64,000 nucleotides of DNA from Phytoseiulus persimilis (lineage: Eukaryota; Arthropoda; Arachnida; Mesostigmata; Phytoseiidae): NCBI GenBank assembly GCA_037576195.1, contig CM075101.1, forward strand, positions 40,920,001 through 40,984,000. The letters run 5' to 3'. Below are positions 26,801-39,554 of the stretch, piece by piece; the stretch's first letter is position 1, and every line of letters begins with the position of its first letter. Under the pieces are notes generated by a model, which worked only from the letters and a program-made list of their open reading frames with translations, was not told where the DNA came from and did not search any database. A program made the translations under genes and the position numbers.

Positions 26801-29800
26801 ACCTCGCTCCGGTGTGCTCCCGAGAGAAACATCAAGCGTCATAAAGTTCACTAATCCTCTTCGCATCGCGCCAGTCAACCGTAATGAATTACGCTTCTGG
26901 CACTTAGTGGCGCAAACGTCAGCGCTTAATGACGTCGGGTTCCTATTTGTGTCGCGCACTGAGAAGGCTTTCTTTGGGATTGACTCAGTGTCGTGATGTC
27001 AAGGAAAAACCCGGCACCTCGCGGGTTGATTATCGCTGAGTGGAGCGCAGCAATAAGCTTCGCGACGTGACAGATGCCCTCCGCTCGCCTTTGATCACGC
27101 GAGCGTCGACGGCATCAATGGAGACTCGTTCCCACGGCCTCGCCGAAAAGAGCCCTCAACTTTGCCCTTCAGGGCGGAAATCGCCTCCGTGTCTTTGAAT
27201 TCGACGCTATGCGATCGACGCATCGATCATCTGTTCCTCCCGAATCTTGAACTCGAGAAAGCCACTGATCGTGCTGGCGTATGTTACGTTGCATACCATC
27301 GATGAAATTCGTCACAGTTCGAGATTTTGATCGCCTTGGGGAGACGGGCGGACGGGACAGACGACGATGAGTATCAGCATTGTAGAGCGGTTTGGATCGA
27401 ACTGGAGTCGACCATTTGATGGGTCCTGGAACCGGCCGGGAGTCGACTTCAAGAGGACGCCCATCGCCCTCCTGGCATATGCGTTGAGCCTCAAGAAACG
27501 CCATCGATCGGCTCGGGTAATTCGGCTAGGATCAGGCAACGGGGAGTGAAAGAACCACCGCTTGTTTCTCGCTCCGCCGGGAGCTTTAGAGAACGATCAT
27601 TCGCGGGAAGTAGGAGCAGGAGTGGCATTCGGGGCGTTAGGGTAATTCTCTATCCGATTCAAAATCCAATTCTCTATCTCCGACCGGTCCATGGCAGGAA
27701 CGCTGAATCTGTCCTTTCGATCGAAACGCTAGCGCCAATTGTACTGTGAGGTGAACGTCGACGGTGCGGATACAGACATCGGAGATCTTTTCAACGAACG
27801 CGATCATCCCCCACTCAAGCAACAATCTTCTAAACACAGATCTGCGTTGCGACGCTCGGAGTCATTCGAATCCAGAACCTTTCAGACGCAGAGCGCGGAA
27901 GAGAAACAAGTTTACCCGACTCATACGCTCCCTGTGAGGCTTAAAGTGTCGATAGTTGCTCGCTCCTCCCTTGTCGAAGAGTTTACTCATCAGGACCCTC
28001 ACAAAGCAACGGGATACAGCAGACACATCTTGTACGAGGACGTTGCAATGGATGCACCCGGGAGAGACGACAACAGATTAAAGTTTAAGCGCACAACATG
28101 TCTCGACTTTTGTGTGTCTTTGATAATGTTACATGTGAACGAGTGACCCGAACAGCGCGCATCGATCGTCGGGATGAGCTTGTCGTCCTCGAATGGAGCC
28201 ACTCACTCTTGGCAAAGGTTCAAAAGGGACCAATCTTCCTGAGGGTAAATAATGAGCCATATGGAATGTCGGAATGTGAAAAATGTTTAAACGAAATGTT
28301 AATTTCGGGAACACTGACCGATCTCAGCAACGAGTCACGGTGCGAAGAGCCTTCGCTCCCGAGTCTGAGAAGCACGGTTCGCGTTCTCCAGCCCGATGAA
28401 CTGCTCCGATCCCTTCTAGTCCCACCGCTCGGCCGTCACAGAATGCGCTTCCGGAATCGATTCGTGATGCGAGCGTTGACGCCTGAAAACGTCGATCTCC
28501 TGTTCATGTCGCAGAGAGAAGAGGCTCTCTCGGCCCTACAGCGCGACGCGATGTCAGACAGAAGCCGAGGACGCAGGTTCACTTCCTCTCAGAGATCCAA
28601 GCTCCGATTCTTCGACGAAGGCGGCGTCGAGGCCCTATGATCCTGATTCGCAATAGCTTTCAAATTTCTGAAACGGAGATTGAACCAGATGGACGCTCGT
28701 TGTGGATCAAGGATCGAAACGGACGAAGGTAGTCCCAGTTTTGTACTACACGATGCGCATGCAAAGCTTTTCATGAATGGGAGCGAGTGCTAAACAGCCT
28801 TGAAAGACCTCGGGCCGGCGTTTCAGATGCGAGATGGAACTCAAGCTGCTGGTGAACGGGGCACGTACCGATACAGAAACCTGATTCCGCGTTCTCCCCT
28901 CACGATCGCGGCGGGAAGTGAGAGAGAAAAAGCTCCCAGTCGAAAGCTTTGTCGACGAAGAACTTCCTATACTATTACTGGCTCACGGAAACGACTGTCT
29001 TCGCGGAATGACTCTCATAGCTCATGCTTTCGGAAGGTCCGGGAACAGTGTGTTCCGTTCGAGTGTGCTTCTGGAGCTTTCTTAGAGCTCGGCAAAGGCA
29101 TGCAGTCTGATAGTGGGAATTTCCCTGTTGGCAACTCCACGGACCAAAGCGTGGGGTTTAGTCCCATGTTGCGAAAGAACTTCGTTTGTTATCTCTTGTT
29201 ATTTCTGGCCAATGCCCGTTTGAGGAACCTTCTCGGCGTATTTCTCCTGACCTCCCTATTCGAGTATCCTAGAATGCGGACCCTAGTTCGAGCCAGCCGG
29301 CAATTCACTCGACGCGAAGCTTCTGTGCAACTTTTGCTCAAAATCCATGTTGTGGATTCTCTCGGTCCCGAGGGTTTCTCTCTTCATGTTTCGCCAGCTC
29401 GTTCCGCGAGGAAACCGACCGCGAATTCTCTGCGAGTGCAGTTCTCGTCAAAAGACTCCTGACAACTCCAGGTGCTTTTATGAATAGCGTGCACGCCGCT
29501 CTCCGAACTTTTTTGCGGCACGCAGCTCAATCAAGCTGAATCCGAACTGTTCCGCCGACTCTTCGAGAGTCTCTAGTGGAGCGCACCTGTGGAAAACTCT
29601 GAGTGTCGGAGCTCCTGGAGATGCAATGGAGTACAATGCGAAGCTGTGCAAACTAGCGAAACATTGGACGAGAAGGCGACGACTCCCAGGACAGTTTGTT
29701 GTCTCCCAAACGACTTGCACTCGGGAATCTCCCTCGGTCCGTGCCCTCAAACGATGCGATAAGATCAGAGCTCGACTGGAGCTGGTGCAGTGGTAAAACC

Positions 29801-32800
29801 TTTCAAATGCAAACAGTGAGCGCACCGCGAGGTCGCTTGAGCGGATAAAACGCTTGAGCTAATGCTTCAAATTTCCTCTCGGCGGGCTTCAACGTCACTC
29901 GCGCCGCGCAGTCGATTCCCGAGAGACAATCGCTGCCGCGGACTCTGTACCTCCAGTGATTCCCACGAGACTCGGAAATCTCCTCCCAATCAGAATCAAA
30001 GCGATGCTCAAGTGAGATCGTGGTCCTTTTCATGTCGAGCTTTCTGTTGTAAGGTTTCGACCAAATTAGAATCGATCAGGTGAGTGGTTCCCATCCAGGC
30101 ATCTGAACTCAGGAGCTGCCTCGAAAGTGGGTTTCCTCCTTCTGTTAGACGACGCGAGCTCCAAAGCCACAAGTTCACCGGAGGGTACCCATCCATGCGA
30201 CTGAAGCATCACGGGGAGAATGCCGCAACTTTGTAGCGCGAACGCAGCGAAAAAGAACGCGACGAATTAGCCCAGAGTTTCACAACGATGAATACTGACT
30301 AGCTCGTTCCCCTCAGTTATTGGGATGCGGTGTCAAGGTTCGTTCACGTACGTCCCGGACGATTCGGCAGACTTCAGCGTCGTTGCTTCCGAGTCCGTGC
30401 AAGTTGAAAATTTGTGAGCGAAACTTCACGGAGGTTTCGAGGGACGATAGTTCCCTTCGAAAGTGAGAAATATTTCCATAGTCTGTGTATTGCCTCCGGG
30501 GTCTATGTTTTGGCTGGAAGAAACACGTGAATCGATGGCCTTTTGAGCTGACTTCGTAAGGGTCGTGTTCATCGACTCAAGAACATCCCCTACCCGGCCT
30601 TCCCCCAGAGACCGTACGAGTTGGGTATTTTTCTTTCGCGCCACGCACGATGCCAGCGTGTCACCTCAATAACGCTCGATGCTTTCGATCACTCGTTTGA
30701 CGGAGGGACCGAGTGCGGCATACGTCGCGAAAACTCAACGCGGAGAGGGTAATTTATGGAGACGAAGACGACGAGTCATGTGGGAGATTAGACAATGCGT
30801 GTCCTTACCGATGCAGCGACGACACCCTGTTCGAGGTTCCCTGACGAGCCAGATGCTGTGCTGATGGATCGAACGAGCCGGATTCGTCCCGATCAAAAGC
30901 TTCCCAACAAATCATGGAGAATAGTTGGAGCGACAGAAGGGCGGGCGAAAGGCCGCGAATCGACAGCGAGGGCAAACAATATCGAGAAGTCCACAGAAAG
31001 GTTTTTGTCTGAATCCGGAGAGTTTCAGAGCGAGACTCGGGCAAACACGGAGAACTCGAGTGTTCGGTATCCCGGACGGTCTCGAGACAGAAACTGCAAC
31101 CAAGGCGGAAAAGTTTTGCGAAACGGCACAATTAAACGCACTCCCCGACGAAGCGGAGAAGAAGACATTTTCTTTTTGTGCGTAAACGCTGCGATTCTCC
31201 TGAGCACTTCCATCTAGAGCTATAAGAAGCGAAAGAAATTGTTCTTTCAGCCTAAATAAACCCTTCGTTTGTCCTGATCAGAGTCTACCTGTCTTTCCTT
31301 GCTGCCTCGGAGTGCCCTTCCCCACCGGTTACCTTCCTCTGCCCGCAGCTGCTTCTTCCACTAGCCTCCCTCCAGCTGCCTCCCTTGTCCGTCTCCGAGT
31401 AACGTACGGCTGAGCGTTAGTGACAGCTCCAGCTTCCACTCGGTTGAGGCTGAAGGAGACGATTTGCGAAAAAAACGATTGCTCAAGGTAGATCCTTTGA
31501 GCACGGTCGAGAGCTCAGATATGGTGTGTCAACATAACATGAGGCCGAACGGCACGAGATCCGAATCACAGCGACGGTCGGGCAGGCGAAAGAGCGCTTC
31601 TCGAGTGCTCTGGCTCTGCTCCGGAAACTGTCGTGTTTATTCGTTCGCTTCTTTCTGGCTTTCTGCGAACAGACAATTTCCGGATAACGGTTCGCTCTCA
31701 CCACACATTTAATGACGTCAAGCCGACTTGATAACAGAGTCCTCTTAAAGCGACTTCCCGTGCCTTGGAGCTTTCAGCCTCGGCCGAATGATCTGCAAAG
31801 AACGACATAGAGGGGAGAGGGACGCTCTGCGTGCATCGCCGCGACATCAATCGGAACTCATCGGCTTGTCCTAATACTCGCGAGAATCGGCCTCTCGCAC
31901 TCTCCGAGCGATTCCGCCGCCTTGAAAGCGAGCTCTAGCCTATCCCGACTCTGACGCTATTCCCCGCGCCTTCACTTTGTTGGCTGTATGTCTAGGTGAA
32001 CGATTTATCTGTTGTGATGTGCTTGCACGCACATTACCCGGCCTCCGAAGGCATCGCATTCGTGTTTCCGCACTGCATCTAGATGATTTCCCTCCATGTT
32101 GACACGGGCTCCGTTCGAGTTGCGTGCATTCGCGATTGGATAATCTTTCGAGCATGGAGGGAAAAAATCCAATTAGCATAGTATCCACTCTGAGAACCCA
32201 GATCGGCTTGATTCGGGATCGGCCGTGAATGAGGATGCTCGTTACTTTCTAGAGAGGCGAGCTGGCTGGCTGCGACCACGACGAGCTGCGACAACAACGC
32301 CGGCGGACTGTCGCATCTTGGAACAACAGCCGCTGTAGTTCTCTCCTCGGTACAGCAAACAGTTCCAAACTCAGGGAACCATCCTTTGTCTGCTCCTCGT
32401 TGACAGAAACCCATCCGACAGCAGTGACAACATGTCGGAAGCCCCGTTCACGGTGAGTGGAACATTTCGGGAACGTTTTATTAGAGTTTCGGAGCGCTTG
32501 GGCCGGTGTACGATCGGCGAAAGGAAACCACAGGTTCCGAGCACAAACATTGACGGCGCACTCTCTAACCGACGGCCTGCGGAACTTCCCGACGTTTGGC
32601 CGTTGGCGACGACTACGCCTCTGGGTTCCGAGAGATTCTGGAACGCCGCCTGGAGAGACTTGTCGATATATTTTCCCCGATTCCGTTCCGGACCAAGATT
32701 CTCCTCGGTCTTCTCCGCCTGGATTTCCTCGCTCGGATGCTCGGATGGCTTTCGATGTTGAGTGTTTTTGTAGAGAGAACAATTTCGAATGGAGTTCTCT

Positions 32801-34979
32801 CCTCTACGATTACTGACATAAGATTGTATTCGAGCGAATCTCTCGAGGAGAATGAAAGCTCTGGAAGTGGTTGGATCAATCGTCTGGAAGAAATTCAGTC
32901 CCAGCGCTTTGACTCGGTCACTCCCTCCATTTGACTCTACGAGTAGGATTTTTTCTAGCCTCGAATCGGTAGCGCGAGTTCCTCGAGAAGCATCAAATAT
33001 TCTTCCGCGAACTCCGCTCGCATTCAACACGCTTATTGCCTGGACTGACATCGGGTCAAAGCTCCCGGACGAGCTCCATTGCTCTGCACCATTCTGAATT
33101 TTATTAACGAATATCACTTGAGGAAATATTTGTTCAAGCTGGTGGTGGATGCTGCTGCCTCGTGACCGTAGACAACGCCATGGATTGTAGGGTCGGAACC
33201 GGTCGATCTCACGGAACGTTTTGATGGTAATTTCTTGGGAGTGAAATCGCTCCTTCTAGCCGCGCTCCAGAAAGCATTTCCTGGAGTACAGCGAGCTTAC
33301 GGCCCATTTCTCACCAGACGATGAGACCAACCAAAGTGGAATTGGCGATGCATGCGAACGATGTGGAACATGAGGAAAAAAAGTGAATTGTCGCGAAATG
33401 CATTCATAGCTCAGAAGAATCCGTCTGCCAGAGAGTGTTCAAACTCTCATTTCCCTCAGGCCAGAGCTCTGCTCCCGAGCGTGTTTTCTCGGTCGATCCT
33501 CTGCTCAGCGAATCAATCCTCGTGAACTCCGGAAAGGAGCGACGCTGGGTTCACCCTGGAATTTTTTTGTCATCAATGAATTTCGTCGATGAATTATGCA
33601 AATGCAGATCGCACGTACTCACATCCATGTATACGTATATGTATACACGTTCAACACACACATAAACACGAGCCCGAATGTTGGCTGGCGAGACAATGAA
33701 CGAACGAGCAGCCGACAGTTTGGAGGGTCAGACACATCTCGAGTAAACACGGCATGGCGTATTTATACAGAACTCGGCTGTGATCTTTATTGGATCTGAT
33801 CACATGGAGCCTGGACCACCCAGCTCAAAACGGGTGGAAGGGTGAAGATTTGAAAATGGCCGTGCGAGAAACGATCGGATCCACTCGCAGCCTCTCGCTC
33901 CAACCAAGTTCCCTCCCGCGCTATCGGACTGTCGAACGCGTTCACAAGAAACACCTCGAAATCCTCGAGAAGCTTTCGAGACAGCTACGGGACTCCTATT
34001 GATACGGTAGGAACTCAAAAGATTCAGCTTCAAGACCAGAGGCCGAATGACCTCCGGCACGTACCTCTCCAAAACGGGCAAGGCGGTCTCCTGGAGAGGA
34101 GGGAGGGGGAGTCGATTAAAGAGGAGGAACGGAAAATTAGCAGGCCCTCACGGGGATGTCATCCCAAAGCTTCGCGTCTGCAGTGAGTACTTGCTCTTGA
34201 CGTTCCGCAATCCGGCCGCTCGGTCCAATCGCATGACTGCTTCCGGGCGCACTCTTGTTTGCTTACGGAAGTTCAGCGAAACTCGAACTCTACACGTCCT
34301 TGTTTGCTCTCTGTCGAATGCTCGTCTCCATGCAGAGGGATCCGGCTGAGCTGAGTCAGCCCCGTTTCCCATACTCTTACTTAATTCTCGCGATTGGCTG
34401 TGGCGGGAACCCGAATGACGGTGATTTATATCATTTTCCCGACCCAACTCAAACCTGCGAGCCGTTCGGTTTTTGTTTATTTCACTTCATGGCGAGAAAT
34501 GAAGTCGCTGCGAAATTGAGTCTTGTTCCGGGAGAACGCTTATCTGGCAGAGGACCGTCGACGTGAACCACTCGCAGGAAACGCACTCTTCCCCTTATGA
34601 ATATTTCATCGAGAATGAACAACGGAAGCTTCGTCTTCATGAATATGAGATTTTCGGACGAATTAGACAGACTGTTAATTCGACGTCAGCTCATCGCTCG
34701 ACTTTGCCCCTGCTTCTCAGCTCTGAAGTACTCCCCTTAGGAGCAAGATTCAGAGAGCTGCAGCGCATAATGAGGAGCAGATCCCATGGCAATCATCGGA
34801 AGGATCGAGAGGCTCGCGAAGCTCGTAAGTGGCTCTGAGTTTCAGCGTCGAAAGTTTCCCCATTGAAATCCCAATTGCTCCCCGCATTGTGAGGGGGGGG
34901 GGGGCAGATGTATTCTCAACGAGAAATGAGAAAGTGAATAGGATTTTCTGAGACAATTATGACCTGCCAACCGAAAAAA
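20891..34979. other. No recognisable gene; anonymous sequence
   Basis: About 14 kb contain no frame with recognisable homology and no RNA gene. The longest open frame of the window outside EIF3L and RPP30 is here (32371-33117, minus, 248 codons). It has no recognisable domain and several long frames overlap it on the other strand. A TA/TG-rich stretch lies at 33626-33668 and a G12 run at 34893-34904. Intergenic DNA or a long intron is the simplest reading. Confidence 0.55.
34893..34904. repeat. G12 homopolymer
   Basis: Twelve consecutive G residues lie just upstream of the LINE reverse-transcriptase remnant. Confidence 0.95.
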
Positions 34980-35745
34980 CGATGGGCAGGGCCTCTCTTC
35001 TCGAGAAACCAAATTCAACGAAGGGAAACCACACCACATACAGACCCATCACTCTATCCGATGTCATGTGTCGAGTATTTATCGAAATAGTGGCGAAGCA
35101 CGGACAGATGAAACAAACCAAGTATCAAAGATGCCAAATGGGTTCAGGAAATGCCGTCGGGGCGAATACAACATTTTTGTTCTAACAATGGCAATCGAGA
35201 CCGCTTGAGTCCAACAGACGGGTCCTGGTTTCTCTCGGCTTCTCGAGGTTAGGACTGATCTGGATGTCCTTGGATGCTACGAAAGCCTTCGGTTGAATTG
35301 ATTAACTGTGGCAAACCGTCGAGGAAAGAGGAATGAGCCCGGCACTGATCGAGCTCATTGAACACCTCTATGAAGACACCTTTATTCGATACGGTGAGCA
35401 TACCTCGAACGAAGGTTCCGTATCCATCGGACTTCGTCAGGGGTTTCCTATATCTCCGATCCTCTTCAGCCTGTAAAACGCAGGAATTGGCTTCAGACGC
35501 GCGATAAGGAGCAATTTCTGCGACGTGAAAGAGTAAATATACTTCACGGTCCCTGGCCAATGTTTGCCGACGTCATCGTTCTGATGGCAAACGAGAGGAA
35601 GGATGTGGAAACCCTTTTGGAAATACTAATGGAATTTGGAGACGTCCGGTGCATGAACTTCCATGCCCTAAAGAGCGGCATCTTGGTTTCCTCTCGACCA
35701 ACCGCGACGCGTATCAACCGTTTCGAGGCATCCGAAACTCTCTGA
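34980..35745 (+). pseudogene. Decayed LINE reverse transcriptase (RT core)
   Basis: The order of RT blocks is recognisable along the plus strand. A frame with the YRPITLS block lies at about 34990-35080, MSLDATKAFG at about 35263-35292 (the catalytic block A region), GLRQGFPISPILFSL at about 35429-35475 (block B/4), and FADVIVLMA at 35559-35586, where FADD is expected. The block C motif has lost its second catalytic aspartate (ADV instead of ADD). In-frame stops follow the block A motif, end block B and occur again before block C, with frameshifts between blocks. A further block ending in KSGILVSS follows at about 35640-35700. This is a dead copy, and the block sequences are those of non-LTR (LINE) rather than LTR reverse transcriptases. 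Its C-terminal part may continue to about 36030. It differs from the remnant at 10.8 kb, which carries a different RT region. Confidence 0.85.
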
Positions 35746-37538
35746 ATAGCCACCGCACTCCCGCAACTCCCACATTGCAATGCAGCAATTTCGATGCTCG
35801 AGAGCGTGAAAAACCTTATCGAAGTCAATCAAAAGGAGTCGCGAAGGGAAGCTCCGATTCTAGCTTGGCAGTCGTCGGTGAGATCAGTCTTGGCAAGAGT
35901 TTTTGGTCAACCTGTTGTTCATGTCCGGCCATTACCCTGACCCCTATCACATTAGTAGATGCTGCGAGCCCTCTACGATCGGAAGTCATATTGCTCAATA
36001 TACGGGGTAAGGTTGTAGAAGTAAATTGAGGGTCTCTTCCGAAATTGGAAATGGAGACAGCACTCAAACTGAGCATTCCTGCTGCAGTTGCGCTTCAGCA
36101 TGGGTCCTCAACAATTTCATATCGCGCCAACTGAGTCCTTTCAGGACGAGGTGATACAGGCGGCGATGTCAATAATTGAAGCTTCGAGACTCGGATCTAT
36201 GTTCCTTGCCAATGAACCCAGCTGACCTATTTATGTGAAGTCTGGACGATCAGTAGTCAGACTTGAACCGGCGGAACCGAAGTGCCTCGTTAAGGCTCGG
36301 GACCTTGATCCACGGTTAACGTCCCGCTGGTTACTACAGCAGATTAGCGCGCAGCTGCAAAATGCCAACCTTTCGGAGGGATCTTCCGACAGTGAATCCT
36401 GACGATGGAAGCCGCTGAGCGTGCGTTGCGAACACATCGAACTCCAAGGAAGTTCTCGAATGGGGTTCCTAAAAACCACGGAGCCGCTCGTTAATCAGCC
36501 TTCAAGACACTCAGCTTGAATGGAGTTCCTCGATGCAGTCGCATTCGTCCTCGTACAAGTCCCGTTCGGATGTTCCGTGCACACGAATGGAGCTCGAGCA
36601 GAACGATTCGATCCTAATTGGCGGTTACTCGGATGTGGGGTATAACCTTGATTCGAGTGGATGGCGATCTTTCTTTGGAGGATCCGAGTGAGACAGAAAA
36701 GGGAGTATGCCGACTGAACACTCGCACTACCTCAAGTGTCCGAGGATTGAAAACCCTCTGGTACCCGACGTTTCAACCATAGGAGAGGCTTGATCGAAGG
36801 GGAAGGGATGTCGGGAAGCTGACAGAGCTACGCGAAATCCACCTCTGAGCTGTTTTTTGTAGAAGGCCTGAATGAGGCAAGTTAACCATGTCATTCCGCG
36901 TTTCTCCCCATTCCAGGGGTACATTCCGGGCGGGTATTCGTACATTTTTCTCATTCTTCTTGGGATTACTTCTCCTATCTCCGTCATGGAACACGCGACG
37001 ATAACCCAATTACTGTAGAAACAACAATTAATATCAATCTTTGGGCACGATCTGTGCCGCCGTAAGATCTCCTCGTTTGAATCCATACGGCACACGAAGA
37101 CCGGATCATTGTAACCGACTGATTCTTGTTTGACCAAGCGGGGCTAGGCAGAGACCCCAAAGGTTGTTCTGGAGAGAAAATTTGGCAGCACGGGAACAGA
37201 GCTCGATGAACGGACCCTTTCCATCAACGTGGCTCTCCCTAAACCTTATTACCGACACTCTGAAAGCGTTGTCGTGGAGAATAAATTCGGCCAGATCATA
37301 AAAATTCATGAAAATTTCGGCAAACTCTCCAACCAGTTCCAACCGGATCGTCCGGAGCCTGTTCGCACGACGGGGGTTTAAATTCGCTGAGCTCAAACTA
37401 TAATGAAGGAATAGTGCGGAGAATCATCGATTTTTTTTTTCAAAGAAAATGACCGTCAATGAGTTCCCAGTGACTCCCGGATCCGACTCACTCTACACGC
37501 GGTGTATGCCCTGGATGCTGAAGAATCGAGCCAGAAAT
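35746..37538. other. Possible LINE 3' remnant, then no recognisable feature
   Basis: The first 300 bases may be the distal part of the LINE protein (frames with KNLIEVN and APILAW patches), but stops are frequent. From about 36.1 to 37.5 kb nothing is recognisable. A T10 run is at 37431-37440. Confidence 0.4.
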
Positions 37539-37667
37539 GCATGAAGCCGAAAAATCGAGCCCGAAAAGCATGAAGCCGAAAAATCGAGCCCGAAAAGCAT
37601 GAAGCCGAAAAATCGAGCCCAAAAAGCATGACGCCGAAAAATCGAGCCCAAAAAGCATGACGCCGAA
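37539..37667. repeat. 29-bp tandem repeat array (4.4 copies)
   Basis: Units start at 37539, 37568, 37597 and 37626, with a partial unit at 37655 and a degenerate half unit before 37539. Units 1 and 2 are identical. Later ones differ by GAAG to GACG and CCCG to CCCA. Because 29 is not a multiple of 3, the array reads as a similar FMLFGLDFSA-like peptide in all frames of the minus strand, which is an artefact and not a gene. Confidence 0.9.
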
Positions 37668-38640
37668 AGGCATGAAGTTGAAGAACGTGAAGCCGTTAAC
37701 CTCCTCTCCCAACAGCGGAGCGGTCGGGACTGGTTTAGCGGGGAGGAATTGCACCTTCGTTATGCTCAGCCTACCTACTTCTTCTGCCTCGCTTACGTCC
37801 TCGCTGTTCCGCATCTACGGTCCCCAGTTCGAACTGAGCAAAGGTGTAGCTGCTACAGGAAGCAATCTGCTGAACGCGAATCTTGAAGTTTCCGAGGTCA
37901 ACTCGCTAGAACTGAAGAGGAATCCTCACCTCCAGCTCTAGTACTATTCGCAGAATGCGCCGTTACAACATCTTGTTCTTTCCCACCGAAAAGGGAAACC
38001 GGAATGGAAACATTCTCTCTCGCAGTCACAGTACACCTGCTGCCTGTTGAAGGCTCAGATGAACTCGACTGAACCGGAATCCGCGTTTTCAGCTCCACTC
38101 GCGGTAGTGCGATCAGTCCCTAGAGCATCTACAAAGATCGCCCGCACTCCGACAGACGAGTCATACGTCCCTATTGAACCCGGACGATCAGTTCCTATGG
38201 CGTCAAAGATTTGACGATGATGAGTTGGAGGCTCCCCTGACCCAGGACAACACTCAAACCCAGGATGAGCGCGCAGAGGCGCTTTGCGTGCCTAGAAGAA
38301 TGACCCATTCCCGTGAATGGACACGCTGATGAAAAGCGCTCGTGCGAAAGGTTCTATATCAGAGAGCGAATCGGGAAAACGTTTTTTTCCATCGTTTCGC
38401 CGTGCTCTGGAGTCATACTGAGCCGTTGTCATCATCTCATCCGAGAACGTCTTCCAGTCGTTCTTAATGAGTCTCACAAAGGTACAGATTGACGAAACGA
38501 TACAGAAATCCCATCCCGCCAAACCAGTCCCGAACACTCCGCCGTTGGGAGAGGAGGTTTCCGGCTTCATGCTTTTCGGGCTCGATTTTTCGGCTTCATT
38601 CGTTTCGGGTTCGAATTTCCGGCTTGTCGGACCCTATCCC
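37539..38640. mobile_element. Foldback-like inverted-repeat element with tandem repeats in its arm
   Basis: A left arm (37539 to about 37745) and a right arm (about 38495 to 38625) are inverted copies of one sequence. The segment at 37687-37743 matches the reverse complement of about 38515-38570 at most positions, including the long shared stretches ACCTCCTCTCCCAAC and CGGGACTGGTTT. Outside this core each arm carries copies of a 29-bp unit built on GAAGCCGAAAAATCGAGCCC: four and a bit on the left and about one and a half, in reverse orientation, on the right. About 750 bp of unrelated sequence lies between. Long terminal inverted repeats containing internal tandem repeats are typical of Foldback/TIR-type DNA elements. 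No transposase and no clear target duplication were found. Confidence 0.6.
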
Positions 38641-39554
38641 TACACGCTCGTTATGACGACTTCCATACATTCACACATTTTCTGCACGGTTGCCCGATGC
38701 TTGCACAAGATAAAGAGATCACGCTCTTCCTCTTGTTGCGAATCTCGAGCGAAGACAATCGAGCTGGTCGAGCTGAGATCGTGAAAGATTTCACAACTTC
38801 GCCATGGCCTTGACTCATTTCGCTCAGCCGGAATGGATCCGACTGAGTAGCTTCGGAACTTGTTTCGGAAACGTCGGTTCCATTTCCAATCCACCAAATT
38901 GCCAAGTACCTTCTTCTTCGGATATGAGGAGGGGGTAAGAGTCCTAGAAGAGAGGAGATGCCTAATTGGGAGGGCCTGATTTCTCCACGGAACAACGGAT
39001 CTCTATCGCATACGAATTATCGATCCTCAAATCCAACATGGCGAATATCTTTAGAAGACAAAACCGGTAGCCGAAGAAAGAAGTCGGTGTGCATGTAGGA
39101 ATTCTCGAGGACTGTTCGTGAGGACGAAAAACAGGAAGAAATCGGCAGGTCGGAACAAATCTCAACAAAAGCCACAAAGCAAACTACTGGAATGTTTACG
39201 AAGTCTTCCAGGAACGTTTCTCCGCGAGTAATCATTCTCCGGGGACCGGAGTTTATCCGCTCCACCCGATGCGCGCATGTCGCATGCTCTGTTTATTTTC
39301 GGAAAAGTCGTCTGCTAACCGTGAAAGTGAACTGCTCGCAGCGGCAGGCTTCCATGTGAGGAGCCCCCCGGTGAAACTCGCAAGCGATCGGTCTGTGGGG
39401 AACCTGGCGGAGTTTTAAGAAGCTTCTGTCTGGACACGCGGATTCGAATGGTTTGAAGAGAGGGAGCAGCCGAACTCGGCCCCAGAAACCTGTTGATCCA
39501 TCCATCTCCAAGATTCTTGCTTATGTTGTCCTCCGCCGATCGTCTCCCGCAGCG
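38641..39554. other. Region upstream of RPP30; promoter expected, none defined
   Basis: No coding homology is seen. The last 250 bases before the RPP30 start should contain its promoter and 5'UTR. I see no TATA box at a convincing position. Just before the start the sequence (pyrimidine-rich, ending CCCGCAG at 39552) could also be a splice acceptor for an upstream 5'UTR exon. Confidence 0.4.

Noticed and set aside
28098..29462. Two long plus-strand frames (180 and 220 codons)
   Set aside because: No homology is seen and the composition is rich in Arg/Ser as expected from translated TCG/CGA-rich DNA. They are not linked by splice sites.
37539..37667. CRISPR-like array
   Set aside because: The units are directly adjacent with no spacers, and the context is eukaryotic. 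It is a simple tandem repeat.
37488..37814. Minus-strand frame with a repeated FMLFGLDFSA peptide
   Set aside because: It is the translation of the 29-bp tandem repeat in the foldback-like arm and not a repeat protein.
39453..39554. N-terminal extension of RPP30 by 34 residues
   Set aside because: The family begins at the position of the methionine at 39555. The upstream sequence is basic, low-similarity and ends in an acceptor-like tract.
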